Origin: Porphyromonadaceae bacterium
GTDB taxonomy: Bacteria > Bacteroidota > Bacteroidia > Bacteroidales > Dysgonomonadaceae
Length of the DNA stretch: 41,286 bases
NCBI GenBank assembly: GCA_022840285.1
Contig: JALHIE010000028.1
Coordinates: forward strand, 1-41,286
Reading direction: 5' to 3'
In this document: in pieces, positions 33,960 to 40,941 of the stretch
Layout of the letters: every line of letters starts with the position of its first letter
How positions within the stretch are numbered: position 1 is the first letter of the stretch
The notes under the pieces: generated by a model
Told to the model about the DNA's origin: nothing
Database searches by the model: none
What the model saw: the letters and a program-made list of their open reading frames with translations, nothing else
Position numbers and translations under genes: made by a program

Positions 33960-36092
33960 TTAAAAGAAATAAGATGCATGACCCATAATGTTCCGTCCCG
34001 GCATGTTGTATCCGTCTTTTTCGGTGTAGTTTTCATCGAAAAGGTTGGAAACGGAGATGCCGATACGGGCTTTGGGGGTAAGATTGTAGAAAGCCGAATA
34101 ATCGAAAATAAGATGATCTGAAAATTGTAATATCTTGTCGGTTTCTTTGTAACCCCCTTTTGCATAGTAGTTTTCTTTCGTAATCAGAGGTCTTGCTCTT
34201 GAAAAACCGTCTCTTTCCAACCGACGCCCTTTATATCTTGCATGCAGGCGGGTGGTAAAACCTTTGCGGTTGTCGTAGGAGATTCCGAAATTACCGTTGG
34301 CTTTATTCACAAACAAGAGGTCTTTCACTTTCTCGGTTGCGAATTCTGTAAATGTATTGTTGAACATGTAGGTTAATCCTCCGTATATTTCCACTTTGTT
34401 GTTCCACCCAACCAGTTGTCCTATATTTATCGAACCTATAAACTCCAATCCGCTCATTGATGCCGATTTCGCATTTTCATAATGAGTGGAATCTGCTTCA
34501 TTGCCCATACCGGATGTTCTTCGTGTTACAATTTTATTTTTGTGGGTTGTGTTGAAATAGGTTAGGTCAAAATAAAATGTATCCCGATAATACCCCATTC
34601 CTCCTTCGTAAGTGATTGACGTTTCGGGTTTCAAGTCTGCATTTCCCACATAGGCCATCCTGAATGGCCACTCGCCAACCATGGTATTTACCTCATAAAA
34701 GCCCGATGTGGCAAATGCGTCGGGAATACTGAATGCTTTTCCCACACTTGCATGGACGTTGAACCCTTTAGGCAGGTTGTATTTTAGTCCCAGAGATGGA
34801 ATCAGATAAAAATAATTGTCCGAGGTGCTCTTATTACTCAGGCTATCGTGTTTGAAGATTTTATACCGGATATAGTTTGCTCTTAATCCTCCATTTATGG
34901 ATAAGTCTCCCAACTCGTAATTTGTTTGAACAAAAGCCGATAACCGTTGATTTCTGTTGTTTGGCTTATAGGGGCTTGCTTCATTTCCTTTTTTTGATTG
35001 GCGGGTAGATTGATAATCCAGCACATCATAGTCCATGCCTGCCAACAGGGTTATATGATTGAGATAATACGTATTGTTTGTTCTCACACCATATTCGCTC
35101 ACATCATCCTTAAAAGAGATGAAATTGGTTTTGTCGCTTGCCGCTGTTTCGTAATTCCAGTTTTTTTCGTTGGAATAGTAAGGTGCAATGATTAATTTGT
35201 TGTTTTCAGACGTGTGTGATATTTCGCTGAACAGATTGAGTCTGCCGATATCTTTTTTGGATGCAATCTGAGTGAAGTAATTTCCGGGTGTTTCCACATC
35301 CGAAGCCAGGTTGTAGAACGACGATACAGACACGTTCCATTGGTTGTTCACGGAATAGTTTAGTTTTCCAAAGAGTTGAGACATCTGAAACGTGGTGTTC
35401 GGATACACATCGCCATATGATTTTTCGTCGAGGATGAGCTTCTCCGTTTTGGATATTTTCAACAAATTTTTTCCGCCTATGCGGTAATCTTTTTGCTGTA
35501 TCTGGTTCGAAAAACCCACGACGACACCAACTCTGTCAGAAAGCATGCCCGCCGCATTGGCATCGAACGAAGTTGTGCCAAAACTTCCGCCTTTGAGCGA
35601 AACTTCCCCGGTTTTTTGTAACGTTGCTTTTTTTGTGATGATGTTTATTACGCCTCCCATGGCATCGGTTCCGTAGAGAACCGAATAGGGGCCTTTGATC
35701 ACTTCGATACGTTCAATAACCGATGTGGGTAAGGTTGTCAAATTGCTTGTCCCGGATGGTAATCCGTCAATCATTACAAGGGTATAGCTGCGTGCGTGCG
35801 CTGTAGGTGAAAATCCCCTCATACCCACGGTGGCTGACGCACCGGGATATTGAATCATGTCAAGATTTGTTGCTCTCTTTAGAAGCTCAGCTGCATTTTC
35901 GGCAGGAATAGACAGGATTTTGTCTTTGTCAATAATTTCCACTTTTTGTGGAATACTTTTAAGTGGCAAGTTCATTCGTGTTGCCGTAACAACAACCTCG
36001 TCGAGATCGTAATCCTTAACGGTCTCCTGGGCTTGTAGCATCCCTGCAAAAGCAAGCAGGGCCGCAACTCCCGATAAAATTTTTTTGTACAT
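33960..36092 (-). CDS. btuB: BtuB-like TonB-dependent corrinoid receptor
   Basis: A 710-residue outer-membrane receptor. After the signal peptide (ILSGVAALLAFAGMLQAQ), a DEVVVTATR segment near residue 31 is the likely TonB box. A plug domain follows (VMIDGLPSGTSNLTTLP, then IERIEVIKGPYSVLYGTDAMGGVINIITKK), then a beta-barrel to a C-terminal aromatic residue (GHASYFF). It has no carboxypeptidase-regulatory or SusD-linked extension, which fits a BtuB/vitamin-type receptor rather than a SusC. It is the first coding gene after the cobalamin riboswitch, so corrinoid substrate is well supported by context. A TonB-ExbBD system must be elsewhere. Confidence 0.9.
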   Translation of the reverse strand: MYKKILSGVAALLAFAGMLQAQETVKDYDLDEVVVTATRMNLPLKSIPQKVEIIDKDKILSIPAENAAELLKRATNLDMIQYPGASATVGMRGFSPTAHARSYTLVMIDGLPSGTSNLTTLPTSVIERIEVIKGPYSVLYGTDAMGGVINIITKKATLQKTGEVSLKGGSFGTTSFDANAAGMLSDRVGVVVGFSNQIQQKDYRIGGKNLLKISKTEKLILDEKSYGDVYPNTTFQMSQLFGKLNYSVNNQWNVSVSSFYNLASDVETPGNYFTQIASKKDIGRLNLFSEISHTSENNKLIIAPYYSNEKNWNYETAASDKTNFISFKDDVSEYGVRTNNTYYLNHITLLAGMDYDVLDYQSTRQSKKGNEASPYKPNNRNQRLSAFVQTNYELGDLSINGGLRANYIRYKIFKHDSLSNKSTSDNYFYLIPSLGLKYNLPKGFNVHASVGKAFSIPDAFATSGFYEVNTMVGEWPFRMAYVGNADLKPETSITYEGGMGYYRDTFYFDLTYFNTTHKNKIVTRRTSGMGNEADSTHYENAKSASMSGLEFIGSINIGQLVGWNNKVEIYGGLTYMFNNTFTEFATEKVKDLLFVNKANGNFGISYDNRKGFTTRLHARYKGRRLERDGFSRARPLITKENYYAKGGYKETDKILQFSDHLIFDYSAFYNLTPKARIGISVSNLFDENYTEKDGYNMPGRNIMGHASYFF

Positions 36093-36161
36093 AAATAAAA
36101 AAATTTACAGTTAAACAATTAATGATTTGTGTAACCATAAACTTTCGAGAAGGAAAAGGGA

Positions 36162-36177
36162 ATGGCAGGCATGCCAT
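36162..36177 (-). promoter_or_regulatory. Hairpin between riboswitch and btuB
   Basis: ATGGCA-GGCA-TGCCAT forms a 6-bp stem with a four-base loop, about 70 nt before the btuB start and 40 nt after the aptamer. It may be part of the expression platform. There is no T-tract, so it is not a simple terminator; translational control is more likely. Confidence 0.35.
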
Positions 36178-36217
36178 AACCTGATTGGGTCTTGTAGAAA
36201 ACACCTTGCTTTTATCC

Positions 36218-36404
36218 CCGAAAGCGTATGATAGATGATGGCTTTCGGACAGGTCTTCCGGCTCGTTTCTGTTTTCTGATGCCTTCCCATCCCGGACAAC
36301 GGAACAGTGACAATACAATTCAGAAAACATTTTGAAACATACGGCTGCGGGTACAGCTTTGGATTCTTCCGCTTGAGGCGGGATTACCAAATTCCATGAT
36401 GTCT
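36218..36404 (-). ncRNA. Cobalamin riboswitch (B12 element)
   Basis: On the minus strand the leader carries the conserved parts of the adenosylcobalamin aptamer in order. They are GGAATTTGGTAATCCCGCC (about 36396-36378), AGCTGTACCCGCAGCCGTAT (about 36358-36339), and the B12 box GAGCCGGAAGACCTGTCC (36264-36247). Just after the B12 box, CCGAAAGC pairs with GCTTTCGG (to 36219), with a loop that could make the kissing contact. The -7 box TACCTTTG lies immediately upstream. It should repress the btuB-cob operon when B12 is plentiful. The exact ends are approximate. Confidence 0.9.
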
Positions 36405-36415
36405 AAAAGCGGGTA

Positions 36416-36423
36416 CAAAGGTA
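36416..36423 (-). promoter_or_regulatory. -7 box for the riboswitch-led cobalamin operon
   Basis: On the minus strand this reads TACCTTTG (TAnnTTTG). A start site about 8 nt on would begin the RNA just at the aptamer's 5' end. The same sequence with its flank (TACAAAGGTA on the plus strand) recurs at 40367-40376 ahead of the transport genes. Confidence 0.6.
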
Positions 36424-36488
36424 ACGTTTTATTTTAATTTCAGAAAGAAAACCCTTTTTATTAAATAGAGAACCTGGTGGTTCTGGCC

Positions 36489-37298
36489 TTATGGTATGTT
36501 TAGCTCTCTTAATCTTCGCTCCGAGACAGGAAAGACCACCGGTTTTCCCGATACGGGATTTATTTTTACAACCACAACGGTATCGTAAACATGCTCGATG
36601 TTCTCGTATGTAAGAACGTTTTCGGGACTCCCTTTCCTGTGGATTCTACCGTTTTTCATCATGATGAGGTAATCGCAGTATTCGGCAGCCAATGTTAAGT
36701 CATGCACAATCATGATCACGGATAATTTCAGCTCATCGTTAAGTTTTTGCATCAGGTTCATGAACTTCACCTGGTGGGTGATGTCGAGGTGCGACGTGGG
36801 TTCATCCAGCAGTAAAAGCGCCGGATTCTGGCAGAGTGCCGAAGCAATGCTTGCCATTTGTTGTTCTCCTCCGCTCAGTTCAGCCATGGATTTGTCGCGA
36901 AGCCGGTACGTATTGGTCAACTGCATGTAGTGATGTGCAATATCTATATCTTCGGCCTTGTCGAAAAACTGAAACGGTTTCCTGTAGGGCATTCTTCCCA
37001 TCAATACGTATTCTTCGACCGTGATGTGGGTTGTTTCCGTAAATTGCGATACAATAGCGATTTTCTGTGCTTTTTCGCGGAGCGTCAACAGCGATAAATC
37101 CCTGTCTTCGAACAGAACAGATCCGGAGCGTACGGGAAGGTCGCCGGAGATACCGCGGAAAAGTGTGGTTTTTCCCGATCCGTTAGGGCCAATGATGCCG
37201 GTAAAGGTGCCTTCAATTAAAGAAAAGCTGATACCGTTTATAGAAAAGCCGTTCTTGTAACCACACGAAAAATTATTTAATGTGAGTAATTTTTTCAT
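36489..37298 (-). CDS. btuD: Corrinoid ABC transporter ATPase BtuD-like
   Basis: A 269-residue FepC/BtuD-type ATPase. Walker A is GIIGPNGSGKTTLF near residue 36, the signature is ELSGGEQQMASIASAL, and Walker B is LLLLDEPTSHLD; the H-loop is in IMIVHDLTLAAEY. The start overlaps the btuC stop as ATGA. It is the last gene of the transport half, about 65 bp upstream of the riboswitch promoter. Iron-siderophore transport is the alternative for this fold, but its neighbours (CobA and B12 operon) favour corrinoid. Confidence 0.88.
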   Translation of the reverse strand: MKKLLTLNNFSCGYKNGFSINGISFSLIEGTFTGIIGPNGSGKTTLFRGISGDLPVRSGSVLFEDRDLSLLTLREKAQKIAIVSQFTETTHITVEEYVLMGRMPYRKPFQFFDKAEDIDIAHHYMQLTNTYRLRDKSMAELSGGEQQMASIASALCQNPALLLLDEPTSHLDITHQVKFMNLMQKLNDELKLSVIMIVHDLTLAAEYCDYLIMMKNGRIHRKGSPENVLTYENIEHVYDTVVVVKINPVSGKPVVFPVSERRLRELNIP

Positions 37299-38308
37299 AT
37301 TCGCAGCAGTTTAGAGCGTTTTTGAGAACGGCTTAGTAAGACAATAAAAACTACTCCACCCACAATTCCTGTAATTACGCCGATAGGTAATTCGTTAGGA
37401 GAAATGATGGCCCGGGCAATAATATCACACAATATTAAAAAAATACTTCCGCTTAAAAAAGAGGAAACCAGCATAATGCGATAATCCGAACCTACAAACA
37501 GGCGGACAATGTGAGGAATAACCAATCCAACAAATCCAATAACTCCTCCAACGGCGATACAGGCACCGGTGAGGACAGAGGTAATAACAAATAAAATACG
37601 AATAGTGGCATTGGAATTAATGCCTAAATGGCGGGCTTTTTCCTCCCCCAGGCGTAGCGCATTGAGTGGCATCACAAACAGATAAGAAATAAGCAGGCAA
37701 ACGATTGACAAGACAACCATGGCTCCGATCATGGCGGTATTGGATTCGTTGAGCGATCCCATAATCCAGAAGACAATGCCGTGGATGTTTTCTGTCGCTG
37801 TGATGGACATTAAAAACATCATCAACGAGGACGAGATAAAACTGATCATTACACCGATAAGGAGCATCCTGTTCACACTCAGTGCACCCTTTTTCAAACT
37901 TAATGTATAAACCAGAAATATGGTTGTAAATGCACCGATAAATCCGGCAAGCGGCAAAAGTAGGATGTTAAGCAAGTGTAATCCTGCCACGATGGCAAAC
38001 GTAACACCCAGGGATGCTCCCCCCGATATGCCCAGTGTGTAGGGCTCCACCAGGGGATTGCGGTAAATTCCTTGTAATATGGCGCCGGCCAGGCTCAGGC
38101 TCCCGCCTATGGCAAAGCCAAGCAATGTGCGCGGAATACGAATGTAAAACAACACGCCGTACTCCATGCTCTCCTTATCGGCGAGAATTTGCGGAATTTT
38201 TTTATAGGGTATGGGGATTTCGCCAATGCTTAGCGATAGAATTATGACAACAGATAATGCTACCAAAAACAGAAGAACGTAGATGAACCAAATGAGTTTT
38301 TTAGACAT
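37295..38308 (-). CDS. btuC: Corrinoid ABC transporter permease BtuC-like
   Basis: A 337-residue FecCD/BtuC-type permease with about ten hydrophobic segments. RIPRTLLGFAIGGSLSLAGA and the QGIYRNPLVEPYTLGISGGAS motif near residue 85 are typical. GFVGLVIPHIVRLFVGSDYR is the cytoplasmic-coupling region toward the ATPase. It follows cobA after a 27-bp gap and overlaps btuD. The frame is intact and the usual length. Confidence 0.88.
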   Translation of the reverse strand: MSKKLIWFIYVLLFLVALSVVIILSLSIGEIPIPYKKIPQILADKESMEYGVLFYIRIPRTLLGFAIGGSLSLAGAILQGIYRNPLVEPYTLGISGGASLGVTFAIVAGLHLLNILLLPLAGFIGAFTTIFLVYTLSLKKGALSVNRMLLIGVMISFISSSLMMFLMSITATENIHGIVFWIMGSLNESNTAMIGAMVVLSIVCLLISYLFVMPLNALRLGEEKARHLGINSNATIRILFVITSVLTGACIAVGGVIGFVGLVIPHIVRLFVGSDYRIMLVSSFLSGSIFLILCDIIARAIISPNELPIGVITGIVGGVVFIVLLSRSQKRSKLLRI

Positions 38309-38335
38309 ATTCTTGCTATTACAATTCTCAAATCA

Positions 38336-38866
38336 TCAATACTCTATTCCTTCGCGGCTAAAAACGCCTTTATCGTAGGGATGTTTTATTTTCCGGATGA
38401 AACTCACGTAATCGGCCAGATCCATAACATTCGGAGTGGCTCCTCTTCCCGTTAGGATGAGTTCCGTATGAGGAGGCTTGTTTTTCATAAAATCAATTAA
38501 GATATTTTCTTCCAGGTAATTATCCCTGACGGAGATAAGTATTTCGTCGAGAATAAGCATGTCTGTCTGATCGTTTTTCAGCATCCGGTTAAGGGTGTCG
38601 ATTGCTTCGGAAACCTCGCGCTTGATTGCGTTTTCGTCAATACTTCTATCCAGGTGCGGATGTCCTTTTGCAAAGGTGAATACCTGAGCGCCAAGCTTCT
38701 TCAGGCCATCAATTTCGGTATATCCGTATTTTTCAGGCTTTTTGTGAAAAGAGCAGTAAACCACCTTTAATCCGCTTCCCAATGCACGTATGGCCAATCC
38801 TACCGATGCCGTTGTTTTTCCTTTTCCGTCACCGGTATAAATATGTATAAGTCCTAAGTTATTCAC
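38336..38866 (-). CDS. cobA: Cob(I)alamin adenosyltransferase CobA/BtuR type
   Basis: A corrinoid adenosyltransferase (PF02572) that transfers the adenosyl group of ATP to reduced corrinoid. The P-loop is IHIYTGDGKGKTTASVGLAI, followed by VVYCSFHKK, MLILDEILIS and LILTGRGATPNVMDLADYVS. The open frame runs back to an ATG at 38944, but that would overlap btuF by 67 bp. A GTG at 38866, which gives an N-terminus of NNLGLIHIYTGDG, starts 11 bp after btuF and fits the family better. Either start leaves the catalytic part intact. It lies between btuF and btuC, so the transport genes and the first intracellular step are co-expressed. Confidence 0.88.
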   Translation of the reverse strand: MNNLGLIHIYTGDGKGKTTASVGLAIRALGSGLKVVYCSFHKKPEKYGYTEIDGLKKLGAQVFTFAKGHPHLDRSIDENAIKREVSEAIDTLNRMLKNDQTDMLILDEILISVRDNYLEENILIDFMKNKPPHTELILTGRGATPNVMDLADYVSFIRKIKHPYDKGVFSREGIEY

Positions 38867-38877
38867 AGTCTGAAGTT

Positions 38878-39693
38878 TTATTTGTTTATTATTTTTTCCA
38901 AGACTTCCATTGTTTGTACAAAAGTAATGGGAGTCGGTTGACAAGCAATGTCCGACTCAATAATGTGTATCTGTTTTTTTCTTGATGCTGTCAGTTGGGA
39001 GTACCTGCTCCAGGTGTCTTTTTCTTCTTTTCCTACGATGCCCATGGTGACTATAAAAATATAGTCGGGATTTTGGGCTATTACAAATTCACGGCTTACC
39101 GAGCCCCGTTTCAAGGTTTTTGCTATATTTTCCGCTCCTAAAAAATTCATGTAATCATCCATAAAAGTATTGGGCAACACCGAGAATAGAGGATTAGCGC
39201 CTATTTGAAAAAACATCCGGGGCTTTCTTCCCCATTTTATTCCGGATGAGATGTTTTTTATTTTTTGCTCGCTTTCGAGCACTATCCGGCGGGCTCTTTC
39301 CTCTTTTCCTATAAGTTTACCTAGACGAATAAACTGGCCGCAGATTTCTTGAAACGATTTAGGTGACTGGAAAACCTCTACTTTTATTCCAAATTTTCTC
39401 AACGTTTCAATGTCTTGAAGATCAGTAAATCCCGAAACCAATACTAAATCGGCCTTCAAGGCAATGACTTTTTCGAGATTGGCCTTTACTGCAGAAGCCA
39501 CAACCTCTTTTTTATCTTCTTTGGCCGCCATGCAGTAACTGGTACAGCCTACAAGATTGTCTTGGGCATCCAGGTAATAAAGGCTCTGCGTGAGAGAGGG
39601 AGCAAGCGATACTATTCTTTTATACGGGGTTTGGGCAAAAGAAACAACAACGTAAAAAAGGAGGAGCATGCCTGAAAAAAATATTTTTCTCAT
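38878..39693 (-). CDS. btuF: Corrinoid-binding periplasmic protein BtuF-like
   Basis: A substrate-binding protein of the BtuF/FhuD (PF01497) class, about 270 residues. The signal peptide (KIFFSGMLLLFYVVVSFAQ) precedes the mature start TPYKRIVSLAPSLTQSLYYL, a strong family mark. The two lobes are joined by a long helix near residues 130-150. The open frame extends upstream to 39726, but MRKIFFSG at 39693 gives the right signal peptide and starts 11 bp after the DUF71 gene. It delivers corrinoid to BtuCD. No lipobox cysteine is present, so it is a free periplasmic protein. Confidence 0.86.
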   Translation of the reverse strand: MRKIFFSGMLLLFYVVVSFAQTPYKRIVSLAPSLTQSLYYLDAQDNLVGCTSYCMAAKEDKKEVVASAVKANLEKVIALKADLVLVSGFTDLQDIETLRKFGIKVEVFQSPKSFQEICGQFIRLGKLIGKEERARRIVLESEQKIKNISSGIKWGRKPRMFFQIGANPLFSVLPNTFMDDYMNFLGAENIAKTLKRGSVSREFVIAQNPDYIFIVTMGIVGKEEKDTWSRYSQLTASRKKQIHIIESDIACQPTPITFVQTMEVLEKIINK

Positions 39694-39704
39694 ATCTGTT
39701 ATCT

Positions 39705-40352
39705 TTACTTGATGTTTAAAAACCAATGGTTATCGTCTTCGGTTATGTCTCCTTTCTCAAAAAGAATCGGCGCTACAAAGAGAGGCCCGTCAAAGACAAA
39801 TGTGTGGTATTCTCCGTTTTCCCCACAAGGATCGGTGGCGGGAAATGTATGTATATCGGTTAAAAAATTGTTGTCGATCAATCTGCCCAGAAACGATTTA
39901 GGTAATTTTTCTTTTCTTACGGATACGACGATGGTTTTAAATCTTTCCGTAATAAATTGTTCCATAAGGCCGGAAGTGCTTTTGCCCCAAAGCGGGAAAA
40001 CGGCAGAGACGCCTGCTTCGCCACAAACGCGCTCAATCCATGTACGATGCTCTTGCAGGTAGATATCCCCAAAAACGCCAGCATCTACACCTTCTGATTT
40101 TAAACGGGCAATGGCTTCTTTCATGTTTTTTTCGTAATCGCCTCTTGATGTGGTTTTTTGTAGTAAAGGAATGTTGAGCCGGGCTGCCTGTTTGCGAATC
40201 ATAGCGCTGCTTATTCCGTGAGAATGCGGTTGACCGTTTCCTTCGCCGGACATATTTAATAAACAAACTGCCTGGTTTTCGGGATTTTTCAAAAAATGAT
40301 ACAGCGCATGCATGCAATCTTTGCCGCTGCTCCAGGAAACAAATGCTTTCAT
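39705..40352 (-). CDS. DUF71/COG2102 ATP-pyrophosphatase-like protein (Dph6-related), B12 context
   Basis: A 215-residue N-type ATP-PPase fold protein. The P-loop SWSSGKDCMHALYHFL (SGGKD-like) begins at residue 5, and GVDAGVFGDIYLQEHRTW, then FPLWGKSTSGLMEQFI, match the DUF71 family. Eukaryotic and archaeal relatives amidate diphthine (Dph6), which bacteria lack. A comparative-genomics study proposed that a bacterial subgroup next to B12 transport genes works in B12 salvage. This copy heads the btuF-cobA-btuC-btuD string. An ATG at 40352 is preferred over 40379, since the -7 box at 40369-40376 would fall inside the longer frame. Reaction not established. Confidence 0.82.
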   Translation of the reverse strand: MKAFVSWSSGKDCMHALYHFLKNPENQAVCLLNMSGEGNGQPHSHGISSAMIRKQAARLNIPLLQKTTSRGDYEKNMKEAIARLKSEGVDAGVFGDIYLQEHRTWIERVCGEAGVSAVFPLWGKSTSGLMEQFITERFKTIVVSVRKEKLPKSFLGRLIDNNFLTDIHTFPATDPCGENGEYHTFVFDGPLFVAPILFEKGDITEDDNHWFLNIK

Positions 40353-40368
40353 TTTCTTTTTTAAAATA

Positions 40369-40376
40369 CAAAGGTA
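40369..40376 (-). promoter_or_regulatory. -7 box for the DUF71-btuF transport operon
   Basis: On the minus strand this reads TACCTTTG, the same TAnnTTTG box as the riboswitch promoter. It is 16 bp upstream of the preferred start at 40352. No B12 box is seen between it and the gene, so this half seems not to have a riboswitch of its own. Confidence 0.5.
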
Positions 40377-40449
40377 CAAAATATCAATTATTTTCTGCAG
40401 GTATCCTTGAAGGTTGTAGAATTGGTTGTGGTTTTAACCCGAGATGACA

Positions 40450-40475
40450 ATCGTAAAAGAATGTAATTTTACGAT
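40450..40475. promoter_or_regulatory. 9-bp inverted repeat in the DUF71/groES divergent region
   Basis: ATCGTAAAA and TTTTACGAT are perfect arms separated by 8 bp. The centre lies about 100 bp upstream of the sigma-54-like promoter of groES and 110 bp upstream of the DUF71 start. It may be an enhancer or operator site. No regulator gene is in the window. Confidence 0.35.
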
Positions 40476-40562
40476 ATGAAATGTTTTCTATAAAAAGACA
40501 GTGAATATGAAAATTTGTCAGTTTGAAAAGTTATTTTATCAAAAAATTGACATGCATTTTTT

Positions 40563-40579
40563 TTGGCACAGAATTCGCA
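40563..40579 (+). promoter_or_regulatory. Sigma-54-like -24/-12 promoter before groES
   Basis: TTGGCAC-AGAAT-TCGCA matches the TTGGCAC-N5-TTGCW consensus with one mismatch, and the GG to GC spacing (40565 to 40577, 12 bp) is exact. The start site would be about 60 nt before the groES ATG at 40649. No TAnnTTTG box is in a better place. Confidence 0.5.
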
Positions 40580-40648
40580 TAGAGTCTTGTGTCTGACGAC
40601 AAATTATTAGAACTAACATCATATAATTTATTTAAATTTTGTATCAAT

Positions 40649-40862
40649 ATGAGTATTAAACCATTAGCAGACAGACACAGCAAAAGAAAAACCGTTGAAA
40701 GGTGAAGTTATTTCTACAGGAAATGGCACAAAAGACGAAGAGATGGTTGTGAAAGCCGGTGACAATGTACTCTACGGCAAGTACGCCGGTACGGAGATAG
40801 AACTTGATGGGGAGAAGTATTTGATCATGCGTCAATCGGACATTCTGGCAATTCTTTCTTAA
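40649..40862 (+). pseudogene. groES: Co-chaperonin GroES, internal deletion with frameshift
   Basis: The gene opens MSIKPLADR and then runs into HSKRKTVER and a stop. In another frame from about 40677 it continues TAKEKPLKGE, then GTKDEEMVVKAGDNVLYGKY and AGTEIELDGEKYLIMRQSD to a TAA at 40862. The missing part is the VLIxPAxAEEKTxGGIIIPD stretch, which contains the mobile loop that contacts GroEL. The span is 214 nt against 273 nt for a 90-codon groES, so about 59 bp are absent near 40675, with a GA microhomology at the junction. GroES caps GroEL and is essential in nearly all bacteria; this damage next to an intact groEL start is hard to accept as real biology without a second copy. Confidence 0.85.
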
Positions 40863-40941
40863 AAAGCAACAAGGACTAAGAGACTTAGGGCCGTGTCGGC
40901 CTGATGTCAGAAATCAAAACATCTAAAATTATATTATAAAT

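Noticed and set aside
40380..40648. A second cobalamin riboswitch before the DUF71 operon
   Set aside because: No B12 box or GCTGTACCCGCA-like element is found on the minus strand of this gap.
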